Source: SZUA-36 sp963749115 (GTDB lineage Bacteria > Pseudomonadota > Gammaproteobacteria > Xanthomonadales > SZUA-36). Taken from it: 64,000 nucleotides of DNA. The stretch lies in assembly GCA_963749115.1 (NCBI GenBank), contig CAVVLP010000012.1, positions 1 to 64,000 on the forward strand, read 5' to 3'. A program made the position numbers and the translations under genes. The notes beneath the pieces are model-generated. The model was not told the origin of the DNA. It saw nothing but the letters and a program-made list of their open reading frames with translations, and did not search any database. This document shows, in pieces, positions 56,057-64,000 of the stretch (the stretch's first letter is position 1; each line of letters starts with the position of its first letter).

Positions 56057-57394
56057 ATGCGATTTCCAAAATTGAAGTTGCTGCTTGCAATTGGCTTTGC
56101 CGCTGCCCTGTTCACCCAGGCAACCACTGCGGACGAACTCTCCGATGCGGTTGAAGCAGACTATGATCAACACCTGGCAGAGCTGTTTGATTACTTTCAC
56201 CGCAACCCCGAGCTTTCCTCGATGGAGGTCAAAACTGCAGCACGACTGGCCGAAGAAATACGTGCGGCAGGCTTTGATGTTACTGAAGGCGTTGGTGGTA
56301 CCGGTATTGTTGCCATGATGGAAAATGGCCCGGGACCACTGGTGATGATGCGGGCCGATATGGATGGACTACCGGTACCGGAAAAATCCGGATTACCCTA
56401 TGCATCCACCGCGACCCAGATCGACTGGGATGGCAATAAAGTACCCGTCATGCATGCCTGTGGCCACGACGTACATATCACCAGCCTGGTGGGTACTGCC
56501 CGCTACATGGCCGCAAGCCGGGATACCTGGTCCGGTACGCTGATGCTGATTGGCCAGCCAGCCGAAGAACGTGTCGGTGGCGCTAAAAACATGATGAAAG
56601 ATAATCTATGGGAAAGATTTGGAAAGCCCGACTACGCACTGGCATTTCATGTCGCTTCCGGTGTGCCCACGGGCAAACTGGTTGCCGTCGTCGGTGCGCC
56701 GATGTCCGGCGCGGATACCGTTGATATTATTATTCATGGCGTCGGTGCACATGGTGCCAGTCCACATCGTGGTATTGACCCGGTTGTACTGGGTGCCGAA
56801 ATCGTTCTGGCCCTGCAGACCGTGGTCAGCCGTGAACTCGCCCCGAGAGAGGCCGGTGTGATCACGGTTGGCTCTTTTCATGCAGGCACCAAGCACAACA
56901 TCATCTCCGACGAGGCACACCTCCAGTTAACCGTGCGCAATGACAATCTCGAGACCCGTGAAGTCCTGCTCGCCGGTATCAAACGTATCGCGGAAAACAT
57001 GGGTAGGGTCGCGGGACTACCGGAAGATATGTTGCCGGAAGTGATCGTTTCAGACGAGAGCGTGCCTCCAACGGTTAACGACCCCGAGTTAACCCAACGC
57101 CTGAGAGCCGTGTGGAGCAAGGAACTGGGTGAAGATATCTTCTTCGAGTCAAAACGCCAGGGTATGGGCGCCGAGGACTTTCCGTATTTCACGACCGATC
57201 CGTATATCGCCAGCACCTACTTCGCAGTCGGTGGCACACCACAGGCCGATTTTGACGCCGAAGAGGCCGGTGGCCCTTCCGTTCCATCTCATCACTCGCC
57301 TTTATTCAAGGTTAAGGGTGAAGAGTCTGTGCGCCTGGGTGTTGAAGCAACGGTAATTGCACTTCAGAATTTGCTGCAAGTCATCGCCAGGTAA
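56057..57394 (+). CDS. M20D family amidohydrolase/peptidase, exported
   Basis: 445 residues. I choose ATG 56057 over 56042 because AAGGAAAG lies seven bases upstream. A signal peptide ends near TTADE. Metal ligands follow the IAA-amino-acid hydrolase/hippurate hydrolase pattern: MHACGHDVHITSL, GQPAEERVGGAKNM and ALAFHVASG. The dimerisation domain with GAHGASPHRGIDPV follows. It would split acylated amino acids in the periplasm. A GAGA-capped hairpin follows the stop. Confidence 0.9.
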   Translation: MRFPKLKLLLAIGFAAALFTQATTADELSDAVEADYDQHLAELFDYFHRNPELSSMEVKTAARLAEEIRAAGFDVTEGVGGTGIVAMMENGPGPLVMMRADMDGLPVPEKSGLPYASTATQIDWDGNKVPVMHACGHDVHITSLVGTARYMAASRDTWSGTLMLIGQPAEERVGGAKNMMKDNLWERFGKPDYALAFHVASGVPTGKLVAVVGAPMSGADTVDIIIHGVGAHGASPHRGIDPVVLGAEIVLALQTVVSRELAPREAGVITVGSFHAGTKHNIISDEAHLQLTVRNDNLETREVLLAGIKRIAENMGRVAGLPEDMLPEVIVSDESVPPTVNDPELTQRLRAVWSKELGEDIFFESKRQGMGAEDFPYFTTDPYIASTYFAVGGTPQADFDAEEAGGPSVPSHHSPLFKVKGEESVRLGVEATVIALQNLLQVIAR

Positions 57395-57406
57395 GTCCAG
57401 AAAATG

Positions 57407-57430
57407 CACCCGGTATGAGAATACCGGGTG
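57407..57430. terminator. Hairpin with GAGA tetraloop after the M20D gene
   Basis: CACCCGGTAT pairs with ATACCGGGTG (10 bp) around GAGA, 12 bases after the stop. It could serve both strands, since the proline iminopeptidase remnant converges from the right. Confidence 0.6.
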
Positions 57431-57457
57431 TATCGCCCGGTTTCAAAGTAAAACAGC

Positions 57458-57727
57458 TTAACCCCTTTGTGGGCTACCCGTCCTGACGATACGATTGGTC
57501 GCAGCCACCAGTTCCTTCGCAATACCCGGCTCGTGTGATGAATGACCGGAATCCGGTGAAATGACGGTATCCAGTTCGGGCCACATCCCGGCAAGATCAA
57601 TAAGGTTCTTAACCGAACAGACGATGTCGTAACGACCATGAACCGCGAATGCGGGGATCTGGCGAATTCTCTCCACTCGATCCAGTAACATCGAATCAGG
57701 ATCCGGGGCCATACCAAGATCTCGCAA
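57458..57727 (-). pseudogene. Proline iminopeptidase C-terminal remnant
   Basis: 89 residues with VERIRQIPAFAVHGRYDIVC, DLAGMWPELD and DSGHSSHEPGIAKEL, which carry the catalytic Asp and His of the alpha/beta-hydrolase Pip family. The N-terminal two thirds, including the nucleophile serine, are missing; unrelated sequence follows upstream of about 57730. Confidence 0.75.
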
Positions 57728-57801
57728 TAACGAATCGGATTTGCCTATTCTGCACTCTCCGGCGCAATGATGTCATCGACTCTTTATGCGACAATTACCT
57801 G

Positions 57802-59050
57802 ATGCGTATCACCATAATGATGTTGCTACTCGCCATGACAACAGCCTGCGAACGGACCACAACCTGGGAAGGCTCAATCGAGTCGCTGCTCAACTCACAA
57901 CCAAAACGTTTCGGAACGGTCATGCAGAACCCCGGCAAGTATCGCGTGCAAATCATGTACACACAGATAAACCGGGACGCCAACAATCAACCGGGATTCA
58001 AAACCTTTATATACAACGTTAACCCAAGTGAGTACTTCTACCCCGCCAGTACGGTAAAGTTGCCGGTTTCGGCGCTTGCGTTGGAGAAACTCAGGCGCTT
58101 GAACCGGCCGGGACTCGACCTCGATACCACCATGCTGACGGGCGCAGGCAAGGATTTTCTAACCGAGGCCGAAACCGACGAAACCTCACCCAACGGCCTG
58201 CCCTCCGTTGGTCAATATATACGCAAGATATTGCTGGTAAGCGATAACGATGCGTTTAACCGCCTGTATGAATTTGTTGGCCAACGGGAGATAAACGAGA
58301 GGCTGCGGAGCATGAAGTATTTCGACACCCGCATTATCCACCGGCTCGAAAGCAGCCTGAGCGAGGATGAAAACCGCTGGACCAATCCGGTTCAGTTTGT
58401 AAACGGGGATGAACCCGTCTACGAACAGGATGCGGTGTACAGCAATATCAGTTTTAAGGGCAAACATCCGGAACGACTCGGGGTTGCTGAAATCGTTGAT
58501 GGTGAACGCCTTGAACGACCCAAAGGATTTTGCCGGCAAAAATGCCTACTCCTTACTGGATCAGCATGAGTTCATCAGGAACCTGATGTTTCCGGAAAGC
58601 GCCAAACCGCAAAGCCGTTTGCACCTCGATGAGGAACACTACCGGTTTCTGTACGTTACATGTCGATGTACCCGGGTGAAAGCGGGATCGATGCTTACAA
58701 AGACACCGAAAAATATCCTCCCGGCTATGTGAAATTCCTGATGTACGGTGGTGACGCAAAGATCTATCCCAGGTCATATTCGAATTTTCAACAAGGTCGG
58801 TGACGCTTACGGCTTCCTGACCGATGCAGCCTATATTGTTGATTTTAAGAATAATATAGAGTTTATATTGTCAGCTACCATTTATACCAATGAAAACCAG
58901 ACCTTCAACGATGATAATTACGAATATGCTGAAATCGGACTGCCCTTTTTAAAGAATCTCGGCCAGGCCATCTATGAAATTGAGCTTGAACGAGAGCGTG
59001 AATACAAACCCGATTTGAGCCGGTTTAGTTTCCCCGAGAGAGATTATTGA
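57802..59050 (+). pseudogene. Class A beta-lactamase-like serine hydrolase lipoprotein, three frameshifts
   Basis: From ATG 57802 a lipoprotein signal (MMLLLAMTTAC) leads to YFYPASTVKLPVSALALEKL with the S-x-x-K motif and to ILLVSDNDAFNRLYEFVG with SDN. Slips near 58450-58520, 58650 and 58770 carry the reading through NALNDPKDFAGKNAYSL, SMYPGESGIDAYKDTEKYPP and IFNKVGDAYGFLTDAAYIVD, where K-x-G sits, to the stop at 59050. The restored protein is about 415 residues and longer than true beta-lactamases; its substrate is uncertain. The N-terminal frame alone ends at 58569. Confidence 0.75.
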
Positions 59051-59199
59051 CACCGACCCGCGACAGGCACAAGGAACGATTCGAAAAAATGCCGTAACAG
59101 GAGGCCGGTCAGATTTACATGTCTTCCGGTTCACCCTGCCACAAGAGTCTGTAGCCAAGTTCGTCTGCTTCATCGACGTGGTCGTGTGGCCTCACTACT

Positions 59200-59905
59200 T
59201 CATGATGCCACCGCCATGTCGAACAACAATACTTCGGCCTGATGGCCTTTGAAAAATTAAGCTCACCCGGTCCACTCACCGCAGCACCGTCACCGGCATC
59301 CAGTACCTGTGTGTTGACCGTAACAGAGCCGCGTGCAATATGTAACCAGAGATCGCGATTGGGTCGTACATGGAATATTGCCGTCTCTGCACCATCGAAC
59401 AATCCGGCATGTACATCTGCATCCTGGTTCAAAGAGACCGACCCTTCCCTGCCCGTTTCGGACGCGACGAGACGTAAACGGCCGCGTTTCTCGTCGTCGG
59501 AAAAAAACGTTTGTTCATAGCCAGGTTGATGTCCTTTGGCGTTTGGCAATACCCAGATCTGCAGAAAGTGTACCGGCTCGCTACCAGAGTGGTTGTATTC
59601 ACTATGGGTCACACCGGTGCCTGCACTCATACGCTGTACATCACCCGGGCGAATCACCGAACCATTACCCATCGAATCCTTGTGCTCCAGTGCACCATCC
59701 AAAACATAAGAATTATCTCCATATCACGATGCGGGTGAGTACCGAAACCCTTGCCGGGCGCCACGGTGTCATCGTTGATCACGCGCAGGTTGCCATGGCC
59801 CATAAACCTCCGGTCATGGTAGTCTGCAAATGAAAATGTGTGATAGCTGTTCAGCCAGCCGTGATTGGCATGCCCGCGATCACCGGGCCTTGTGAACATT
59901 AACAT
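59200..59905 (-). pseudogene. Pirin family protein, two frameshifts
   Basis: From ATG 59905 the frame reads RGHANHGWLNSYHTFSFADY and GFGTHPHRDMEII, with the metal-ligand histidines of the pirin cupin. A slip near 59715 leads to DGALEHKDSMGNGSVIRPGD and MSAGTGVTHSEYNHSGSEPV. Near 59245 a second slip restores the normal end (EVLLFDMAVAS) at 59200. Total length is about 234 residues, the YhhW-like size. Some relatives are quercetinases. It is probably functional if the indels are errors. Confidence 0.8.
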
Positions 59906-60128
59906 GATGAATCTCCTTAAGCTTGAATAAGCAGAAATCTAATTTCAATTGATCAATATGTTAATAGCCTATCGCATATTCAACCGCACAAGCCGCCATG
60001 TGCAACTCTGCAAAGCCCTGACGGCGTTATCTATTTGAACTCACCTTGGGTTGCCCAAACCCTGGACCACCCACCGGATATCTTTTTCAGCTATTCTTAA
60101 GGGTGTCGCACAATTTCAGGGGTAGTAC

Positions 60129-60572
60129 ATGGAATCAAAGGACGAACAACTGAATTTACTGATTTATAAAAGTCGCTGCAACGGCCTGGCTACGTGGGAC
60201 CTTGTGAACTCGATCCTCGCCAGTAGCACCCGAAACAACGCCGCTAATGGCATTACGGGTGTACTCGTTGCCACGGAAACTCATTTCCTCCAGGTATTGG
60301 AGGGTGAGTTTGAATCCGTTAATGCAACCTTCGAAAGGATTGCACGTGATACGCGTCATGACACGCTGCAACTGATCAGCTTCACCAATATAAAAGAGCG
60401 AAAGTTTGCCAATTGGGCCATGCATGGCATAGGCCTGTTTGATCACAACCGCGAGCAGATGTTCAGGCTCTGCCTGAAATTCGGCGAAGACAACGGAAAT
60501 GTTCGTTTCCCTTCCACGATGAATGAATCACTGGCCTTGCTGGATATCCTGCTGACCGAAAAAACCCAATGA
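60129..60572 (+). CDS. BLUF-domain blue-light sensor protein
   Basis: 147 residues, a single BLUF domain plus a short tail. Residues equivalent to AppA Tyr21, Asn45, Gln63, Trp104 and Met106 are Tyr13, Asn37, Gln55, Trp96 and Met98, all with the correct spacing. It binds FAD and senses blue light. No output domain is attached, so it must act on a partner. No adjacent regulator gene is obvious; the nearest genes are pirin and HMG-CoA reductase. Confidence 0.9.
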   Translation: MESKDEQLNLLIYKSRCNGLATWDLVNSILASSTRNNAANGITGVLVATETHFLQVLEGEFESVNATFERIARDTRHDTLQLISFTNIKERKFANWAMHGIGLFDHNREQMFRLCLKFGEDNGNVRFPSTMNESLALLDILLTEKTQ

Positions 60573-60707
60573 CAGGATGCAGAACCCGAATAAGCAGCAT
60601 AACCGTACCATGTATACACCGATAGCCAACCGGATTTTCTGCAAGGATGTCAGGCTGCTAGCCCGTCAAGCGTAATGGCTTCTGCAAGGTGCACATCGTT
60701 TGATACT

Positions 60708-60833
60708 AAGCTGGGGTGGGTATTAACTTAACAGGACCGTGAGCGACATGGATGTCGCGCCCGAGCTTACATGGACGTACTGGCAGCGAGTCCTGGGAAG
60801 TTAATACCCATCACAGCGCCCCCAACCTTGCAG
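60708..60833 (+). ncRNA. Structured element B: long stem with conserved flanks
   Basis: CTGGGGTGGGTATTAACTT (60711-60729) pairs with AAGTTAATACCCATCACAG (60798-60816) over 19 positions with one G-A mismatch at the same place as the mismatch in element A (10088-10194). The apical part holds a perfect GCGACA/TGTCGC hairpin and AGGAC/GTCCT. Downstream CAGCGCCCCC and AACCTTGCAGAT match element A. It sits in the 378-base gap between the BLUF and HMG-CoA reductase genes, which holds no gene. Confidence 0.5.
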
Positions 60834-60950
60834 ATTAGAGAAGCTAAGGACAGGGCTAGCCCTTGAATAACACAGTGCGCCAACGGTTCCTGACTTCTCC
60901 AGTCGAGGCACGTAAGGTAACCAAAAGTTAATGTTTCAACCACCAAATCG

Positions 60951-62378
60951 CTATCTGGCGATCCGCGGATCATTTCTCCCATACTGGTCGTGGCTTGAAA
61001 CCCAGTCCAGCGATGAGATGGCGGCGGCCAGTGAAATCTCGCCGGCCAGCACCGTGGCGGCCACGATCTCGGCGAACTTTTTGACCTTGCCAACGCCCTC
61101 ACATCCCATCGCCTGAAGGGCTTCCTTCTGGGTCGGAAGACCGGTTCCACCGCCGCAGGTTGCTACGATCAACGACGGTAGCGTGATCGACATGTAAAGA
61201 TCATTTTCAGGCGACAGTTCCGAGTACAGTATGCCCATGGAAGACTCTGAAACATTGGCTACATCCTGACCGGTGGCCAGGAAAATGGCGGTGATCGCAT
61301 TGGCCGCATGGGCACCATTGTTGTTCGCACCGGACAGCATCGATCCGATGTTGGCGACCTTGCCGTGAAAATAAAGCGCCTCGGTTTCAACATCCATGAT
61401 TTCCAGCAACACATCGCGCTTGACCACGGCCTCTGCGACGACGCGTTTTCCACGGGTCTTCATCATGTTGATCATCGATGCTTTTTTGTCTGTGGCAAAA
61501 TTTGATTCGAGGAAGAATCGCTGCACCTCCACAACATCACAGTTTTCCAGTATCCAGTTACAGGCTGCAAACGTTGCCTTGCCGACCATATTCATACCCG
61601 CCGCATCACCTGTCTTGAAATTGAAACGCAGGTAGGCAAATTTGCTGGCGAGATAGTGGTCGATGTAGTCCAACTTGACGAAAGGATCGGTGGCTTCTGC
61701 CACTACTGTAATTTCCTGACTCTTTTCATTGATCCACTCCGAGAAGCGGCGAGCCGAGGCCGCATCTTCGAAGACAAAAACAGGTGCCCGTTGCATGTTA
61801 TCGCCGATTACTGCGCACTTGACCCCACCGCTGCGATGCAGCACTTTCATACCACGGTTATAGGATGCCACCAGGGTGCCTTCGCTACAGGCAAGCGGAA
61901 CATAAAACTCACCCTGGGCGTGTTCGCCGTTCACCAACAGCGGCCCGGCAAAACCCATAGGTACCTGGGCCACGCCGGTGAAATGCTCGATATTGCCCCG
62001 CGTGACGTGCGGGTCAAAAGAGTAATTGGCGATGTGATTGAGTTCTGCGCCGGTTTGTTCTTTGATAAAAGCCTGACGGGCCTGGATGATATCATCGCTG
62101 TAGTCGTCGCTGGAATCACGTGGCACGGTGCCGGGTGCGACCATCGTGGACCTCAGAGCATCCTGTACTTCCAGGCTAATCCGGCCGAATGGCGATGCGT
62201 CGAAATCGATGCTGAGTTCATGATGGCCCTCGGTGAGCGGTTCTATATCAAGGTAAAAATTAACCACGGTTCCCAATGGAAAATCCAGCGGGTTATCCTG
62301 GTTTACCTTGTCTAGCGGAATGGCTTCATTTGCCTCAACAGAAACCAAAATCCTGTCATGTGCGACGACCTGTGCCAT
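60951..62378 (-). CDS. Hydroxymethylglutaryl-CoA reductase (class I-like)
   Basis: 475 residues. The catalytic Glu is in PLACSEGTLVASYNRGM, the DKK lysine in FATDKKASMINMM, the aspartate in KTGDAAGMNMVGKAT and the late His in VSSHDQYGRNDP. It has no membrane anchor. The enzyme makes mevalonate from HMG-CoA. In a proteobacterium this signals either a mevalonate route or HMG-CoA/mevalonate turnover; no other mevalonate genes are in the window. The start at 62378 (MAQVVAHDRILVSV) has no strong ribosome-binding site. Confidence 0.9.
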   Translation of the reverse strand: MAQVVAHDRILVSVEANEAIPLDKVNQDNPLDFPLGTVVNFYLDIEPLTEGHHELSIDFDASPFGRISLEVQDALRSTMVAPGTVPRDSSDDYSDDIIQARQAFIKEQTGAELNHIANYSFDPHVTRGNIEHFTGVAQVPMGFAGPLLVNGEHAQGEFYVPLACSEGTLVASYNRGMKVLHRSGGVKCAVIGDNMQRAPVFVFEDAASARRFSEWINEKSQEITVVAEATDPFVKLDYIDHYLASKFAYLRFNFKTGDAAGMNMVGKATFAACNWILENCDVVEVQRFFLESNFATDKKASMINMMKTRGKRVVAEAVVKRDVLLEIMDVETEALYFHGKVANIGSMLSGANNNGAHAANAITAIFLATGQDVANVSESSMGILYSELSPENDLYMSITLPSLIVATCGGGTGLPTQKEALQAMGCEGVGKVKKFAEIVAATVLAGEISLAAAISSLDWVSSHDQYGRNDPRIAR

Positions 62379-62666
62379 TGATTGCTATTTTTGAAACCCC
62401 GTTAAGCACGGCAGGGCTCAGGCGACTTTTTACCGAAAACTGAACAAGGTTATTTTCGTTTCTCAGGCTGTTGTGATTGTACAATTTGCTGAGTAAGGAC
62501 TTTGGAATGAATTGCATGGCTTCGTTCCCGCTAAAGAACAGATCGGGTAATTTTATCACGATCAATGACGGCCGGAATTGACCTGACGCAAGACGGTTGT
62601 GTCTTCCTGGCCATTCGAACACAATGTTTCACGAGTTTTGTGCTGCCCCCAACCCGGAGAATCTGT

Positions 62667-64000
62667 TTGACCCATGAGTCCCGCGATATTTTTATACGCT
62701 TTGCCCTTCCGTTGTTCATTCTGCTGGTCGGCGCCTGCACCCGGCAGACCAGCCCTGGTGAGATTGAGTCAATGGAGGTTGATCAAATGCTGACCCTTGA
62801 AGCAATCTTTAAAGACCACAGCTATGATCCAAAAGAGCCGGGACAAATACGCTGGCTGGAAGACGGTAGCGGTTACACCGCGCTGGAGACCGTAGAGGAA
62901 TACAAGGGTGTGGAGCCCGAACGGGACAAGGAAGGCGAAATCATCAAGTGGCCTGAAGACATCGTCTTCTATGACCCCGAAACACTGCAGCGCAGCATCC
63001 TGATCCCAGCCACACAATTAACACCACCGGGTGCTGAAAAGGCACTGACCATTGAAGATTACATTTGGTCCGAAGATCGCAGCAAGCTATTGATCTACAC
63101 CAACAGTGTCAAAGTATGGCGTACCAAGAGCCGTGGTGATTACTGGTTGCTGGATATCAACAAGGATGATCTGTGGCAACTGGGCGGCGATGAAGCGCAT
63201 AAAAGCAGCCTGCAATTTGCAAAATTCCCGCCCGATGCCACACGTGTAGCCTACGTGCGGGAGAACAATATTTATGTTCAGAATCTGGCAGACAGAGAGA
63301 TCCAACAGCTGACCAGCGATGCCTCAGAAACGATTATCAACGGCCTGTTTGATTGGGTTTATGAGGAGGAATTCCACGCCAAAGACGGTTTCCGCTGGAG
63401 TTCCGATGGTGAAAAGATCGCTTACTGGCAGCTTGATACCAGTGCAGCGCAAGACTTTATCATGATCAACAATACCGATGAACTCTATCCCGTGGTGACC
63501 CGTTTTCCTTACCCCAAGGTGGGCGAGGAAAATTCAGCAGCGCGCGTGGGCGTGGTTTCAGTGGCAAGTGGACGGACGGTATGGGCGAAACTACCCGGTG
63601 AGGCCAAAGAGATGTACATCCCGCGGATGGATTGGGCCAACGGCAGCACACATTTGCTGGTACAACACCTCAACCGCAAACAGGACACCATCCATGTATA
63701 CGCGGTGGCGGCAGACAGCGGTAAACTGAGCACCGTGCTGGTCGAGCAGGAGCCTGAGTTTCTCGAGATCTACGACGATGTTACATGGCTCAGGGAAGCA
63801 AACGCCTTCGCCTGGATCTCCGAGCGCAGTGGCTGGCGGCACATATACCGGGTGTCTGTTGATGGCGAATCCATTGTTGACCTGACTCCGGGTGAATTCG
63901 ATATCACGGAAATGACCGCGATCGATGAAAACGTTGGCTGGCTGTATTTCATCGCCTCGCCAGACAACATCTCTCAACGTTACCTGTACCGCAGCCGCCT
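62667..64000 (+). CDS. Dipeptidyl peptidase IV-type (S9B) lipoprotein, 5' part, runs off the window
   Basis: The frame is open from TTG 62667 to the end of the window (about 444 residues). GGAG lies at 62656-62659, seven bases before the start. A lipobox (FILLVGAC) follows an 18-residue basic/hydrophobic leader. The propeller domain of DPP-IV is recognisable: LTLEAIFKDHSYDPKEPGQI, GLFDWVYEEEFHAKDGFRWS with the Glu pair that holds the substrate N-terminus, and YWQLDTS. The catalytic hydrolase domain must lie beyond 64000. Confidence 0.9.
   Translation, partial: MTHESRDIFIRFALPLFILLVGACTRQTSPGEIESMEVDQMLTLEAIFKDHSYDPKEPGQIRWLEDGSGYTALETVEEYKGVEPERDKEGEIIKWPEDIVFYDPETLQRSILIPATQLTPPGAEKALTIEDYIWSEDRSKLLIYTNSVKVWRTKSRGDYWLLDINKDDLWQLGGDEAHKSSLQFAKFPPDATRVAYVRENNIYVQNLADREIQQLTSDASETIINGLFDWVYEEEFHAKDGFRWSSDGEKIAYWQLDTSAAQDFIMINNTDELYPVVTRFPYPKVGEENSAARVGVVSVASGRTVWAKLPGEAKEMYIPRMDWANGSTHLLVQHLNRKQDTIHVYAVAADSGKLSTVLVEQEPEFLEIYDDVTWLREANAFAWISERSGWRHIYRVSVDGESIVDLTPGEFDITEMTAIDENVGWLYFIASPDNISQRYLYRSR

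Noticed and set aside
1..64000. CRISPR array, prophage or integron
   Set aside because: No regularly spaced repeats, no phage structural genes and no integrase gene were found; the structured elements lack attC-type core sites.

Overview
The window reads as a chromosomal stretch of a free-living, probably marine, gammaproteobacterium of the kind usually met as environmental genomes. This is inferred from the gene content: ferrochelatase, a RluE/PHP pair, an orphan CsrA, a class I HMG-CoA reductase, a secreted sortilin/VPS10-type propeller protein, arylsulfatase, M28, M20 and DPP-IV peptidases, an IPTL-CTERM-like surface protein and many small dispersed repeats. No rRNA, tRNA, CRISPR array or prophage was seen.

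Layout. (a) 1-2024 and 19318-21341 are arms of a collinear 2024-bp inverted repeat. Each carries a family-3 solute-binding protein gene (cut by the window edge on the left), a 36-residue membrane peptide and a TAXI-type solute receptor. The arms bracket about 17.3 kb: an NHL-propeller protein, a broken rluE, a 42-residue Cys protein, a PHP phosphoesterase, an OsmC protein, a VPS10-like protein, a two-subunit molybdenum hydroxylase, a retinol-saturase-like oxidoreductase, hemH, sugE, a leucine-rich secreted protein and a dodecin. The NHL and leucine-rich proteins end in nearly the same C-terminal domain. (b) 18.3-25.7 kb is a scrapyard. It holds two IS91-type transposase fragments, several repeat families, a DUF2252 gene caught between 165-bp direct repeats that contain the 3' end of a DUF3313 gene, and an agmatinase scrap. 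(c) 25.7-44.2 kb is mostly intact: VOC protein, small lipoprotein, beta-barrel-like protein, arylsulfatase, bestrophin-like membrane protein, a 204-bp MITE, DUF502, MscS, secreted proteins, DJ-1/PfpI, cupin, csrA and a MacAB-like efflux operon. (d) 44.2-64 kb is rich in single-base frameshifts: MFS/spermidine synthase, a beta-propeller protein, CbbY-like HAD, class A beta-lactamase-like protein and pirin. Between them lie intact genes for M28, ParDE, M20, BLUF, HMG-CoA reductase and the 5' part of a DPP-IV peptidase that runs off the right edge.

Themes. Exported proteins dominate and suggest a polymer- and peptide-scavenging life. The structural signals that stand out are the inverted duplication, the domain swap between the NHL and LRR proteins, two structured elements whose stems covary (10.1 and 60.7 kb), and an uneven density of indels that may reflect sequencing error, true decay or both.
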